A DNA stretch of 64,000 bases from Pseudomonas sp. TH41 (lineage in GTDB: Bacteria > Pseudomonadota > Gammaproteobacteria > Pseudomonadales > Pseudomonadaceae): positions 434,001-498,000 of the forward strand of contig NZ_JAEKFH010000006.1 of the NCBI RefSeq assembly GCF_016650695.1, in the 5' to 3' direction. A program made the translations under genes and the position numbers. How positions within the stretch are numbered: position 1 is the stretch's first letter; the number at the start of each line of letters is the position of its first letter. Of the stretch, positions 35,522-44,672 are shown in pieces. The notes below the pieces were generated by a model. It made no database searches. It was not told where the DNA came from and saw only the letters and a program-made list of their open reading frames with translations.

Positions 35522-36820
35522 CTATTGACGATTCAACTGGTGTTCCACCCAATGGCAAAAGACCAGGGTTTGGGTATCACTGGAGGCAGGCCCGATGAAC
35601 TGCACGCCCACGGGCAGCCCCATGGGACCGAAGCCGGTAGGCAGATGCAGGCTGGGCAGGCCGAGCACGCTCCAGGTTCGTGAAAACAGCGGGTCACCGG
35701 TACGCTGCAGCCCGATGTCGGCTTCGCCACAGGCGCTGGGCGTCATTAATAGATCACAGTCGGAGAACACTTGGCAAAGTTGCGCGCGGGCAGACGCGAC
35801 AAGGGCGTGATTGTAACGGTTTTGAGGGTAGTCGACCTCTTCGCCACGCACCAGCATCTGCCGCAGACTTTCACTGAGCAACTCAGGATGATTCACGCGC
35901 TCGTCGGCCAGCGCCTTGAATGCCTCGGCGCACATGATGTCGTCGTGCACCTTGGCGAGCTGGTCGAAGGTGTCCGGCAGGCGCACGTCGACGACCTGAA
36001 CACCGGCCTTGATCAGGCGTTGTCGGGTGTCTTCGAGTGCCTGGCGTGCTGCCGGGCTCGCCGCGTCCCAATACGCTGTGCGGCACAGGCCGATGCGTGG
36101 TTTGCTGTCCAGGTGCAACTGTCGCCATTGCGCAGCATCCGCCATCACTGAAGTGAGCAGTGCGACATCCGCCACGCTGCGCCCGAAGCCACCGACCGTG
36201 TCCAGGGACTCGCTGAGGCTTTTAACCCCGGCGCGGGGAATGAGACCGAAGCCGGGCTTGAAGCCGACGACTCCACAGTAGGCTGCAGGGCGAATGATTG
36301 AGGCGGCGGTTTGCGTGCCCAGCGCCAGTGGCACCATGCGCGCGGCCACGGCGGCAGCCGAACCACTGGACGATCCACCGGGTGTGTGCAGCGGATTATG
36401 CGGATTGCGCGTCGGTCCCGGAGTAAAGGTGGCGAATTCCGTAGTGACGGTCTTGCCCAGCACGATCGCTCCGGCTTCGCGACACAGAGCGACGGCAGCG
36501 GCATCGTTGATGGGCTGATGGTGTTGGTAGATCGGCGAGCCATAGCCGGAAGGGAAATCCCGAGTGTCGAACAGGTCTTTGACCCCAAGTGGCAGGCCGT
36601 GTAGTGGTCCGCGCAACGGACCACGATCCAGGGCTCGGGCCTGCGCCAGCGCGGCGTGGGCATTGTAGCTGCGCCAGGCAAGCACCTCTGGCTCGCGCTC
36701 GGCGATGCGTTCGAGGAAGGCCATCATCAGATGCTCGGCACTCAAGGTCCGCTGTCGCAGCAGTGTCGCGGCTTCGCTGGCGGTCAGTTGCGTTGGGTCA
36801 TCCATACGATTCACGTTCAT
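35522..36820 (-). CDS. Amidase (GatA/AtzF-like, cytoplasmic)
   Basis: 432-residue amidase-signature enzyme without signal peptide. Lys lies in LPLGVKDLFDT, the Gly/Ser loop is TPGGSSSGSAAAVAARM and the nucleophile is the Ser of TQTAASIIRPAA, where many relatives have TGGSIR. Start ATG 36820 overlaps the stop of the preceding M20 gene as ATGA, so the two are translationally coupled. It likely splits an amide or carbamoyl bond in the imported compound; the M20 enzyme removes another acyl group (inference). Confidence 0.9.
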   Translation of the reverse strand: MNVNRMDDPTQLTASEAATLLRQRTLSAEHLMMAFLERIAEREPEVLAWRSYNAHAALAQARALDRGPLRGPLHGLPLGVKDLFDTRDFPSGYGSPIYQHHQPINDAAAVALCREAGAIVLGKTVTTEFATFTPGPTRNPHNPLHTPGGSSSGSAAAVAARMVPLALGTQTAASIIRPAAYCGVVGFKPGFGLIPRAGVKSLSESLDTVGGFGRSVADVALLTSVMADAAQWRQLHLDSKPRIGLCRTAYWDAASPAARQALEDTRQRLIKAGVQVVDVRLPDTFDQLAKVHDDIMCAEAFKALADERVNHPELLSESLRQMLVRGEEVDYPQNRYNHALVASARAQLCQVFSDCDLLMTPSACGEADIGLQRTGDPLFSRTWSVLGLPSLHLPTGFGPMGLPVGVQFIGPASSDTQTLVFCHWVEHQLNRQ

Positions 36821-37935
36821 GCCTGGCACCAATCGAGGATCATCCGGCGATACAGGTCGTGAGCCTCTTCGATGCGGCTGACCTCGCAGTATTCATCGGT
36901 CTGGTGCGCCAGATGGGTTTCGCCGGGGCCGAGAATCAGTGTCGGCGGATTGCCCAGTGGCGCGAGGAGGGCGGCGGCATCGGTGAAGTAGGTGACCGTC
37001 CCCGGCGTCTGGGTACTGTCGCACAGTTGCATGACTCGCTGTACCCAAGGTGATTCGGGCGGGGTGTAGACCGGCGGCAGGTCGATCATGATTTCCAGTG
37101 CGATGTCGTCGCCGACGGCTTCCTGTACTGCCTGCTGCACGGCGGCATGGGATTGCCCGGCGACGCTGCGGATGTCGATGGTCAGCTCGGCGGCATCCGG
37201 CACCGAATTGACGTTGAGCCCGCCGCTGATCAAGCCGACGTTCAGGGTTGGGCTGCCCATTTCCGGATGGGCCGGGCAATGGAAATCGAAGGCTTGCAGG
37301 GACAGCGCGGCACGGGCGATTTTGTACACCGCGTTGTCGCCATGTTGAGGCATCGAGCCATGGGCGGTGATGCCCTTGGCCTTGGCTTTCAACCACAGCG
37401 CGCCCTTGTGACCGGCCAGCGGATTGTTGTAGCTCGGCTCAGCCACCAGCAACGCACCCGCCGGCTTGAGCAGGCCTGGCTGGGAAGCCATGTGAAATGC
37501 GCCTTCGCAGCCGGTCTCTTCGCCTGCGGTAATGATCAGGGTGACGCCGGCAGTCCCCGAGATTTGTTCGCTGCAGTCAAGGGCGGCGCAGACGAACGCG
37601 GCGACCCCGGCCTTCATGTCACTGCTGCCGCGTCCGTAGAGTTTGCCATTGACGATATCGCCGCCGAACGGGGCCTGAGTCCAGGGCGCATCGCCCAAGG
37701 GCACCACGTCCACATGGCCGGTGAACGCCAAGGGCAAGCCCTTGCCCGGGTCGCCGAGGCTGGCGATCAGGCTGGCCCGGCCGGGGGACAGTTCTGTCAG
37801 GGTACAGGTGAAGCCATGGGGTTCCAGCAACTCGGCCAGGTAGCGGGTGCAGCTCGATTCATCGCCCGGCGTGTTGATGGTGTTCATCCGCACCAGCGCC
37901 TGGGTCATTTCTACAGCGTTAAATTGCGAGGTCAT
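36817..37935 (-). CDS. M20 family deacylase (ArgE/DapE-like)
   Basis: 372-residue zinc hydrolase of the acetylornithine deacetylase/succinyl-diaminopimelate desuccinylase family. Metal ligands are visible in FTGHVDVVPLG, RGSSDMKAGVAA and TAGEETGCEGA; the lid domain is at about 175-285. It removes an N-acyl group from an amino acid or similar. Placed directly after livF (21 bp gap) and coupled to the amidase gene. True ArgE is normally elsewhere in Pseudomonas, so a catabolic role on the ABC substrate is likely. Confidence 0.9.
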   Translation of the reverse strand: MTSQFNAVEMTQALVRMNTINTPGDESSCTRYLAELLEPHGFTCTLTELSPGRASLIASLGDPGKGLPLAFTGHVDVVPLGDAPWTQAPFGGDIVNGKLYGRGSSDMKAGVAAFVCAALDCSEQISGTAGVTLIITAGEETGCEGAFHMASQPGLLKPAGALLVAEPSYNNPLAGHKGALWLKAKAKGITAHGSMPQHGDNAVYKIARAALSLQAFDFHCPAHPEMGSPTLNVGLISGGLNVNSVPDAAELTIDIRSVAGQSHAAVQQAVQEAVGDDIALEIMIDLPPVYTPPESPWVQRVMQLCDSTQTPGTVTYFTDAAALLAPLGNPPTLILGPGETHLAHQTDEYCEVSRIEEAHDLYRRMILDWCQA

Positions 37936-37956
37936 GAGTGATGCTCCAAATAAGGA

Positions 37957-38664
37957 TTAGCCGAAGTAGGCGGCCTGGACTTCTTTGTCTTCGCTGAGGC
38001 TGCGGGCGTCGCCCTGGGCCACCATGCGTCCCTGGGAAAGCACGAAGCCGTAGTGGGAAATCGCCAGGGTCTGATGCACGTTCTGCTCGACCAGCAGAAC
38101 GCTGATGCCCAATTGGCAGATGTCGGCGATGATCCTGAAGTTCTCTTTGACATACAGCGGGGACAGACCCAGGGAGGGTTCGTCGATGATCAGCAGGCTG
38201 GGTTTGGCCATCAGCCCACGACCTATGGAAACCATGGCCTGTTCGCCACCGGACATAGTGCCTGCCAGTTGCTCGCGACGCTCTTTCAGGCGCGGAAACA
38301 GCTCGTACACTTCGTCGGCACGCCTGGCGATTTCCGCCGCATCGCTCACCTGATAGGCACCCACGCGCAGGTTTTCCGCCACGCTCATCTTCGGGAAAAT
38401 CTTGCGCCCTTCGGGAATGCAGGCGATGCCCTTGGCGATGATGCGGTGTGTCGGAAGGCCCAGCAGCGACCTGCCATTGAAGGTAATGTCGCCGCGATTG
38501 GGCGGTGTGAGGCCGAGAATCGATCGGATCAGCGTGCTCTTGCCCGCGCCATTGGCGCCGAGGATGCAGGTGATACGGCCTTCTTCCAGCTCCAGGGACA
38601 GGTCATGGATGACGTCGATGCGGTCATAGGCCGTGGCAATGCGTTGAACGCTCAATAGGGGCAT
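37957..38664 (-). CDS. livF: Branched-chain-type ABC importer ATPase LivF
   Basis: 235-residue ATPase of the HAAT family: Walker A GANGAGKS, signature MSGGEQAMVSIGRGL (LSGGQ variant), Walker B LLIIDEPSLGLSP. In the operon livK-H-M-G-F with 4 bp between livG and this gene. Second of two ATPases. Confidence 0.93.
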   Translation of the reverse strand: MPLLSVQRIATAYDRIDVIHDLSLELEEGRITCILGANGAGKSTLIRSILGLTPPNRGDITFNGRSLLGLPTHRIIAKGIACIPEGRKIFPKMSVAENLRVGAYQVSDAAEIARRADEVYELFPRLKERREQLAGTMSGGEQAMVSIGRGLMAKPSLLIIDEPSLGLSPLYVKENFRIIADICQLGISVLLVEQNVHQTLAISHYGFVLSQGRMVAQGDARSLSEDKEVQAAYFG

Positions 38665-38668
38665 TGAC

Positions 38669-39442
38669 TCACTCCTTGCCCAGGTACGCGACCTGGACCT
38701 CTGGGTCGGCGATGATTTCGGCGTAGGTGCCTTCAGCGATTTTCTTGCCGTAGTTGAGCACCACGCAGCGTTCGGAAATACGCTGGATCAGGTCCATTTC
38801 ATGCTCGATCAAGGCGATGGCGAACGGGGCGACGCTCTGCCGGACCTTGAGAATGTCGTCCATCAACTCGTTTGTTTCCTCATGGGTCATGCCCGCCGAC
38901 GGCTCGTCGAGCAATAGCAGGCGCGGCTCGCTGATCAGCGCGCGACAGATTTCTACCCGGCGCCGGTCCAGCATGCTCAGGTTTACCGCAGGCTGCCAAA
39001 GCTTGTCGGCCAGCGCGGCGTTGAAGGTCTTCAGCAGCTGATGCACGCGCTCGACCATTTCGCCGTGCTGGCGCTTGAAGGCCTGTCGACGGAACAAGTT
39101 GAAGCACAGGCTTTCATCGAGGTTGCGGGTGTTGCCGATGACCACATTGTCGAACACCGTCAGCGGCAACGACAGGCGCAGGCGCTGGAAGGTACGGGTG
39201 ATGCCATGACCATAGATGGTCTGTGGCGAGCGGCCGCTGAGGTCATCGCCGCCGAAGCTGACGCTGCCCGCGCTGGCCTTGTACAGACCGGTGATCACGT
39301 TGAAACAGGTGGTCTTGCCGGAGCCATTGGGGCCCAGCAACGCGAGGATTTCCTGTGGTGCGATCTCCAGGTCCAGGCCGTCCAGGGCGGTCAGGCCGCC
39401 GAAGCGCATGGTCAGGCCGCGTGTCTGCAACAGTGGTTTCAT
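38669..39442 (-). CDS. livG: Branched-chain-type ABC importer ATPase LivG
   Basis: 257-residue ATPase: Walker A GPNGSGKTT, LivG-type ITRTFQRLRL loop, Walker B LLLLDEPSAGM. The signature position reads NLSMLDRRRVEICRAL; loss of the usual SGGQ is also seen in many LivG proteins, which read LxYGxQRRLEIARAL. Overlaps livM by 4 bp (ATGA). Confidence 0.92.
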   Translation of the reverse strand: MKPLLQTRGLTMRFGGLTALDGLDLEIAPQEILALLGPNGSGKTTCFNVITGLYKASAGSVSFGGDDLSGRSPQTIYGHGITRTFQRLRLSLPLTVFDNVVIGNTRNLDESLCFNLFRRQAFKRQHGEMVERVHQLLKTFNAALADKLWQPAVNLSMLDRRRVEICRALISEPRLLLLDEPSAGMTHEETNELMDDILKVRQSVAPFAIALIEHEMDLIQRISERCVVLNYGKKIAEGTYAEIIADPEVQVAYLGKE

Positions 39443-40596
39443 GATTCACGTCCCGGAAAGAATTTGCGTACCTGACGAGGCAGCAGCCCCTGAGGACGAA
39501 ACAGCAGAATCGCGATCACCAGCAGGCCGTACAGCAGGAAGCGATACTCCTGAATCGACTGCAGTTTCTCCGGCAGGATCATCACGATGGCCACTGCTGG
39601 AATGATCCCCCACGGGTTGCCGATGCCACCGAGTATCACAATCGACACGAGGATCAGCGAGTCGCCGAATGTGAAGTTGTTGGGGGCCACGTAACCGGTC
39701 ATCAGACCGTAGCTGGCACCTGCGACACCGATCAGGAAATTGCCGAACACAAAGGCCATGACCTTGGTGCGGGCGATGCGGATGCCGAATGCCGAGGCCG
39801 AGACTTCATCGGTGCGCACCATGTCCATGGACACGCCCAGCCAGGAGCGTTCCAGACGGCGCACCAGCCAGAAGGCCAGGCTGCACAGGACTAGCGCCAG
39901 AATCACGAAGTTGGCGTAGAACGATATCTCGCTGTCACCCCATTCCAGGCTCTCGCCCAGATCCCGGCCGAACAGGGTCATGCTGGGAATGCGCACACCC
40001 TGCGGACCACCGAAGGTGTCATTAACCTCCATGAAAGTGCGAAACAGGATGCCGAACGCGATGGTCACCAACGCTGCGTAGTGACCGCGGGTGCGCAATA
40101 CCGGAAGGATCAGCAGCGAGCCCAGCGCCGCCGCCAGCAGCCCGGCGATCAGTATCGCCAGCAGGTCCGGCACGCCACTGTGCAGGGCCAGCATGGCGGC
40201 GGTGTAGCTGCCGATGCCGAAGAACGCCGCGCCGGCGAAGTTGACGATCCCTGCGTAACCGAACTGCACGTTGAGGCCCAGACAGGCCACGCTATAGATC
40301 AATACCGTGGCAAGCAGCAGCAGCGCGAAGTGATCTTCATGAAACACCGCGAGCAAGACCAGCACACCGACGATGCAGCCCATGCCCAGCAGCCGTGGAT
40401 AACGTCCGGCGCTGAGGCCCAGCGGGCGTGCGATGCCCAGGCGTCGGGAGACACCGAGCAGTACCGCTACGACGATTCCCAATACAAGAATCTCAAGCTG
40501 GCTTTCGGCATGCAGCAAGGCCCAGCCTGCGAGAAAACTCAGGGCTAAGACCGCGATGAGTAACGGTCGTGAAGTATTGGACAGAAATTTGATCAT
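39439..40596 (-). CDS. livM: Branched-chain-type ABC importer permease LivM
   Basis: 385-residue multi-helix permease. The LivM hallmark CLGLNVQFGYAGIVNFAGAAFFGIG-type block lies near residue 110, and the EAA-like segment RTDEVSASAFGIRIARTKVMAFV near 275. Separated by 2 bp from livH. Confidence 0.93.
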   Translation of the reverse strand: MIKFLSNTSRPLLIAVLALSFLAGWALLHAESQLEILVLGIVVAVLLGVSRRLGIARPLGLSAGRYPRLLGMGCIVGVLVLLAVFHEDHFALLLLATVLIYSVACLGLNVQFGYAGIVNFAGAAFFGIGSYTAAMLALHSGVPDLLAILIAGLLAAALGSLLILPVLRTRGHYAALVTIAFGILFRTFMEVNDTFGGPQGVRIPSMTLFGRDLGESLEWGDSEISFYANFVILALVLCSLAFWLVRRLERSWLGVSMDMVRTDEVSASAFGIRIARTKVMAFVFGNFLIGVAGASYGLMTGYVAPNNFTFGDSLILVSIVILGGIGNPWGIIPAVAIVMILPEKLQSIQEYRFLLYGLLVIAILLFRPQGLLPRQVRKFFPGRES

Positions 40597-40598
40597 GC

Positions 40599-41534
40599 TC
40601 AGACTCGCTCACTGCTGCGTTCGGCGATCAGGCCGGTGGGCTTCCAGGCCAACAGGACGATCACCACTAAAAAGGCGAACACATCTTTGTAGGCACCCTG
40701 GAAACCAGGAATGAAGTGCGGCAGAGCCACTGCGCCGAAGGTCTGCAGGGCGGCGAACAGAAAACCACCGAGGATCGCACCATAGAAGTTGCCGAGGCCG
40801 CCCAGGATCGCCGCGCAGAAGCCGATCACGCCCAGTAGCAGACCGACGTTGAAGTTGATTTCGTTGTAATACAGGCCGTTCATCATCCCGGCCATGGCTG
40901 CCAGGGCCGAGCCCAGAGCAAAGGTCACCAGCACGATGCGTTCGAAGTTGATACCCATGACCCGCGCCGTTTCGCCATCCTGAGCCACGGCTCTGATGGC
41001 CAGACCCAGCTTGCTGCGGTTGATCAACTGATGGACGCCAACGATGGTCAAGGCACCGGCCAACAACAGAATCGCGCTATCGGCACGTACTGCCAGGTTG
41101 CCAAGATGCCAAGTGTCGGACGGTAGCAGTTGCGGAAAGGGCTTGGAGTTGGAGCCGTCCGGGTAGAACAGACGGATGCACTCACGTAGCACCAGACCGA
41201 GCATCAGGGTGATCAGCAACAGGTTGATCGGAGGGGCATCGCGCAGCGGCAGGATCAGAAAACGTGCGACCAGCGCGCCCAATGCAGCCGTCACTGCCAA
41301 AGCCGCCACCAGCATGATCAACAGTTGTAGCCAGGGATTGGCGATGCCGAACGACTGTGCCGCAGTGAACGCACTGAGCCCGGCGAACCCACCGACCATC
41401 AACACATCGCCATGGGAAAATTTGATCACATCGAGCACCCCGAAAAACAGGGTGAAGCCCACCGCGACCATCGCGTAGATCATTCCGAGCATCAGCCCGT
41501 TGATCAGGTATTGACTGAGTATTTCCAGATTCAT
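40599..41534 (-). CDS. livH: Branched-chain-type ABC importer permease LivH
   Basis: 311-residue permease with LivH features: NGLMLGMIYAMVAVGFTLFF near the N-terminus and AIRAVAQDGETARVMGIN (coupling segment) near 190. ATG 41534 is preferred: the open frame to 41591 runs through a strong hairpin (41562-41584) that is more likely RNA structure than coding. Confidence 0.92.
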   Translation of the reverse strand: MNLEILSQYLINGLMLGMIYAMVAVGFTLFFGVLDVIKFSHGDVLMVGGFAGLSAFTAAQSFGIANPWLQLLIMLVAALAVTAALGALVARFLILPLRDAPPINLLLITLMLGLVLRECIRLFYPDGSNSKPFPQLLPSDTWHLGNLAVRADSAILLLAGALTIVGVHQLINRSKLGLAIRAVAQDGETARVMGINFERIVLVTFALGSALAAMAGMMNGLYYNEINFNVGLLLGVIGFCAAILGGLGNFYGAILGGFLFAALQTFGAVALPHFIPGFQGAYKDVFAFLVVIVLLAWKPTGLIAERSSERV

Positions 41535-41561
41535 TGGAAGGTCCGGATCGTAAAGGGTCAT

Positions 41562-41584
41562 GGCTCCGACACGGTGTCGGAGCC
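41562..41584. terminator. Hairpin between the binding-protein gene and livH
   Basis: 11-bp arms GGCTCCGACAC/GTGTCGGAGCC around one base (in RNA a short loop). Such structures after a binding-protein gene usually raise its mRNA level over that of the permease genes by partial termination or 3'-end protection. Confidence 0.7.
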
Positions 41585-41603
41585 GGATCATGCAAGGCGC
41601 CGG

Positions 41604-42773
41604 TTACAGATCTTTGAGGGTGCGTTTGCCGCTGGCGTATTCGCTGTCCTGCCACGGCACCCATTTGCCGTCCTGCACCACATAGGAAGTGATCAGCGGC
41701 ACGATGTTCTGCCGGTGGTCATCGAAGGTCACCGGGCCGATCATGGTGCTGGCGTCCTTGGTGTGGTTCAGCTCGTCACGCACTTTGCGTCGGTTCGGGC
41801 CGACCTTGTCGATGGCGTCCATCAACAAGTTGGTCGCCACGTAGGCGAACGGGCCATAGGCTTCGGCGGGCTGCGCGTATTTTTGCTCGCCATAGGCGGC
41901 GAAGAACGCAGGGCCGGCAGCCAGTTTCTCCCACGGAGCGCCTTCGATGAACGACAGCGAACCTTCGGCAATAGGGGCGCCGACACCTTCGATGTAGGAA
42001 TCGGACTTGATCCCCGAGGTGCCTTCGAGCTGGGCGTCGATCCCAAGTTTTTCCATCTGCGAACGGATACGGATGCCGATCGGGGTCAGACCACCGAAGT
42101 AGATGACCTGCGGCTTGAGTTGTTTGATCTGGGTAAGTTCGGCGGTGAAGTCCTGCTGATCGGCGGTGACTCCGAATGTACCGACGATCTTGCCGCCGGC
42201 TTTTTCCAGCGCCTGGCTGAAGTACTGGTTATGGCCTTTACCGTAATCGGTGGTGTCGTGAATTACCGCGAAGGTCTTGTAGCCGTGGTCGACCATGAAC
42301 TTCGCGGCCTCCTGGTTCTGGTTGATCATCGTGCCGTTGACCCGATGTACTTCCTTGAAGTCATTGGCGTAGGTGATGTCCGGCAGTACCGCACCCCAGA
42401 CCACCACTGGCAGGCTGAACTTGTGATAGACGTCGACGGCACTCATGGCCACGGCCGAGCAGTAGTGGGTGATGCCACCGATGATTTCCTTGTCCGATGC
42501 GATCTTGGTTGCGATCTGCACGCCGACGTTGGGCTTGCACTCATCGTCCAGCGATACCAGTTCGTACTCATAAGGGCTGTCGGCCTTGGCGTTGTGTTGC
42601 TTGATTGCCAGGTCGCTGGAATTACGACCACCCAGGCCGATGGGCGAGGTGCCGCCGGTCAAGGGACCGACGAAAGCTATTTTCACCACCTCCTTGGCCA
42701 GCGCGAATGGCGCGGCGAGCAGGCAGGCAGAAAAGAGAGCGGGCAGCACAACCACTTTGATCTTGTTACTCAT
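41604..42773 (-). CDS. Branched-chain-type ABC importer substrate-binding protein
   Basis: 389-residue periplasmic protein. Signal peptide 1-24 (KIKVVVLPALFSACLLAAPF, cleavage ALA/KE), then a type I periplasmic-binding fold beginning VVKIAFVGPLTGGTSPIG. The frame is open to 42917, but ATG 42773 has TTAGGAG at the correct distance. First gene of the eight-gene operon. Relatives bind branched-chain amino acids, amides, urea or aromatic acids; with two amide/acyl hydrolases in the operon an amide-type ligand is the best guess. Confidence 0.92.
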   Translation of the reverse strand: MSNKIKVVVLPALFSACLLAAPFALAKEVVKIAFVGPLTGGTSPIGLGGRNSSDLAIKQHNAKADSPYEYELVSLDDECKPNVGVQIATKIASDKEIIGGITHYCSAVAMSAVDVYHKFSLPVVVWGAVLPDITYANDFKEVHRVNGTMINQNQEAAKFMVDHGYKTFAVIHDTTDYGKGHNQYFSQALEKAGGKIVGTFGVTADQQDFTAELTQIKQLKPQVIYFGGLTPIGIRIRSQMEKLGIDAQLEGTSGIKSDSYIEGVGAPIAEGSLSFIEGAPWEKLAAGPAFFAAYGEQKYAQPAEAYGPFAYVATNLLMDAIDKVGPNRRKVRDELNHTKDASTMIGPVTFDDHRQNIVPLITSYVVQDGKWVPWQDSEYASGKRTLKDL

Positions 42774-42820
42774 GACGTCTCCTAAGGTGATCCTGCCGGC
42801 GAATGTCGGGCACGGTAATA

Positions 42821-42850
42821 AAATACCATCTTGTATACATGATGGTATTT
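42821..42850. promoter_or_regulatory. 30-bp near-perfect palindromic operator of the ABC importer operon
   Basis: Outer arms AAATACCATC (42821-42830) and GATGGTATTT (42841-42850) are exact complements. The centre holds TGTATACA (42832-42839), itself a palindrome, so only one base pair of the 30 mismatches. TGTATACA-type cores are common for FCD GntR regulators. It lies 48 bp before the binding-protein ATG on the minus strand. The 424-bp gene-free stretch 42774-43197 contains this operator and the porin promoter region. Confidence 0.85.
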
Positions 42851-43022
42851 CGGCAGAAGCAACAACGGTGCCATGAACGCAATCGGGTCCTGGCGGACAG
42901 GAATCATGGGACGCCAAAGGAGAATGGGGGGCGATTTCGGTGCAATTTCAATGTGTGCGCACTCAACTGGTGCGCCGAATGCCCGGGTTTAATCTTCGCG
43001 CTTGCCTGCCCTTTTTGGTCTA

Positions 43023-43161
43023 CGGCGCCCTGTTCATTGACGTTATTACGGTTTGAGCCAGCACGCGCAGTGGGCCATATGTGTGGGCTCCATCCGTTGG
43101 CACACTTCGTGCCTTGATTAATAAGTAATTATCAATAATTGCAAGTTGCATATAAAAAGTA
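43023..43161. repeat. Left copy of a 135-bp inverted promoter repeat
   Basis: From CGCCCTGTTCATTGACGT (43025) to TTGCATATAAAAAGT it aligns with the reverse complement of 52858-52992. The best-conserved stretch covers the sigma-54 promoter and the following ATTAATAAGTAATT and TTGCAAGTTGCA segments. It drives the porin gene here and the dipeptide-binding-protein gene at the other end. Confidence 0.85.
43097..43113 (+). promoter_or_regulatory. Sigma-54 promoter of the porin operon
   Basis: TTGGCACACTTCGTGCC: GG (43099-43100) and GC (43111-43112) are 10 nt apart as required for RpoN. Expected start about 43124, leader about 75 nt. The same element is present at 52905-52921 in opposite orientation. 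Confidence 0.75.
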
Positions 43162-43197
43162 GCTGAACACAAGACCAGAAAACCTGAGGAGCAGATC

Positions 43198-44526
43198 ATG
43201 TACAAATCCAGCTTGGCGCTTGCCGTGGCCGTTGGGGTGTTGGCCCAGCAAGCCGGTGCTGCCGGTTTCATCGAAGACAGCAAGGCTTCCGTCAGTTCAC
43301 GTACCTTTTACTACAGGGCTGATACCCGCGAAGGCACTGCAAACGATCAAGAAGAAACCGCCGAAGGCCTGAAATTCGATTACACCTCCGGTTTCACACA
43401 GGGTCTCGTCGGTTTTGGTATCGACGCTCAGGCATTAGTCGGCATTCACCTGGACGGCGGCAAAGGCCACCATCCAGATAACAACAGCTTTTTCCCAAGC
43501 GACAGCGACGGTTCGGCGGTAGATGAGTGGAGTCGTGCAGGGGCAAACGTCAAGGCCCGCATCTCCAAGACTGAAATGCATGTGGGGAGTGCCTTGGCGC
43601 CGCAACTCCCGATTCTGTTGGCGAACGACAGCCGTCTCCTGCCAGCGACCTACGACGGTGGCATCATCACCTCTAAGGACATCGATAACTTCACATTGGT
43701 TGCCGGTCAACTCGAGCACTCTGCAGGTCGCGCAACGAGCAACAGTACTGGTCTGAGCGTCGCTGGCGGCACCCAAGACAGCAACCAGTTCCGTTTCGGC
43801 GGCGTTGACTGGAAGGCCACCAAAGACCTGACGTTGCAGGCTTATCACTCCGAATTGCAGGACTACTACAAACAGACCTTCTTCGGTCTGATTCATGTGT
43901 TGCCGATCGCTGACGGCCAGTCCTTCAAGACTGACCTGCGTTATTTCGACAGCAGCTCTGACGGCAAGAATGGCACGACGGGCTACATGTTCAATAACAA
44001 CGGCGGCTTCGCCAAAACTCCGGGTGAAGTCGACAACACCACCTGGAGCGCGATGTTCACCTACACCCTGGGTGCCAACGCTTTCCTGGTTGGCCATCAG
44101 CGTGTCAGTGACGACGGCGGTTTTGTTTACCTGAACCAAGGCAACGTTGTTGATGGCAATGGTGGAAACGAAGGCAACGGCGGCCCTAGCTTCTATCTGT
44201 TCACAGATAGCGTGGTCAACAGTTTCGTTCGTGCAGGCGAGAACACTACGTTTGGTCAATACACCTATGACTTCGCTTCGCTCGGCGCACCTGGCCTGAA
44301 AGCTTCGGCCTCCTACTTGCGTGGTCAGGACATCAAGGCTACCAACGGCGTAGGTCCAGACCAGACCGAGTGGGAACGCGACTTGCGTGTGGATTATGTA
44401 GTTCAAACTGGCGCGCTTAAAGGGTTCGGTACGACGCTGCGTCACGGTACTTACCGTGGCGACACCAACATTCCTGCGCAAGACCAGACCCGTCTGATCT
44501 TCAACTACACCTACAACTTCCTGTAA
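43198..44526 (+). CDS. OprD-family outer-membrane porin
   Basis: 442 residues; signal peptide 1-22 (MYKSSLALAVAVGVLAQQ, cleavage AGA/AGF), then an 18-strand OprD barrel starting GFIEDSKASVSSRTFYYR and ending in aromatic Phe/Leu (YTYNFL). The conserved DGTS/TSG-type loop (EGLKFDYTSGFTQGLVGFG) and the ...EHSAGR segment are present. It lets small anions, amino acids or peptides across the outer membrane. First gene of the plus-strand operon or closely followed by a terminator; the deacylase and dipeptide importer nearby point to an acylated amino acid or peptide. Confidence 0.94.
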   Translation: MYKSSLALAVAVGVLAQQAGAAGFIEDSKASVSSRTFYYRADTREGTANDQEETAEGLKFDYTSGFTQGLVGFGIDAQALVGIHLDGGKGHHPDNNSFFPSDSDGSAVDEWSRAGANVKARISKTEMHVGSALAPQLPILLANDSRLLPATYDGGIITSKDIDNFTLVAGQLEHSAGRATSNSTGLSVAGGTQDSNQFRFGGVDWKATKDLTLQAYHSELQDYYKQTFFGLIHVLPIADGQSFKTDLRYFDSSSDGKNGTTGYMFNNNGGFAKTPGEVDNTTWSAMFTYTLGANAFLVGHQRVSDDGGFVYLNQGNVVDGNGGNEGNGGPSFYLFTDSVVNSFVRAGENTTFGQYTYDFASLGAPGLKASASYLRGQDIKATNGVGPDQTEWERDLRVDYVVQTGALKGFGTTLRHGTYRGDTNIPAQDQTRLIFNYTYNFL

Positions 44527-44624
44527 TAAATCCTGAAATTGTTGGAGGTCCAGCGGACCTCGGTGCTGCCGCAGGCCGCGCTCGAACGCGTAGCGGTCGC
44601 AACATTTTCAGCTTGCGCAATAAG

Positions 44625-44653
44625 AGGCCTCGCACTGATGCGGGGCCTTTTTT
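44625..44653 (+). terminator. Rho-independent terminator after the porin gene
   Basis: AGGCCTCGCA/TGCGGGGCCT stem, 4-nt loop, then TTTTTT. It lies 20 bp before the TTG start of the next gene, which argues against any earlier start for that gene. Confidence 0.88.
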
Positions 44654-44672
44654 GGACAATGAGGAAACTATC

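Noticed and set aside
44613..44672. Upstream extension of the hipO-like gene to the first in-frame start
   Set aside because: The extension translates the porin terminator hairpin; the TTG at 44673 has a proper ribosome site and matches the family N-terminus.
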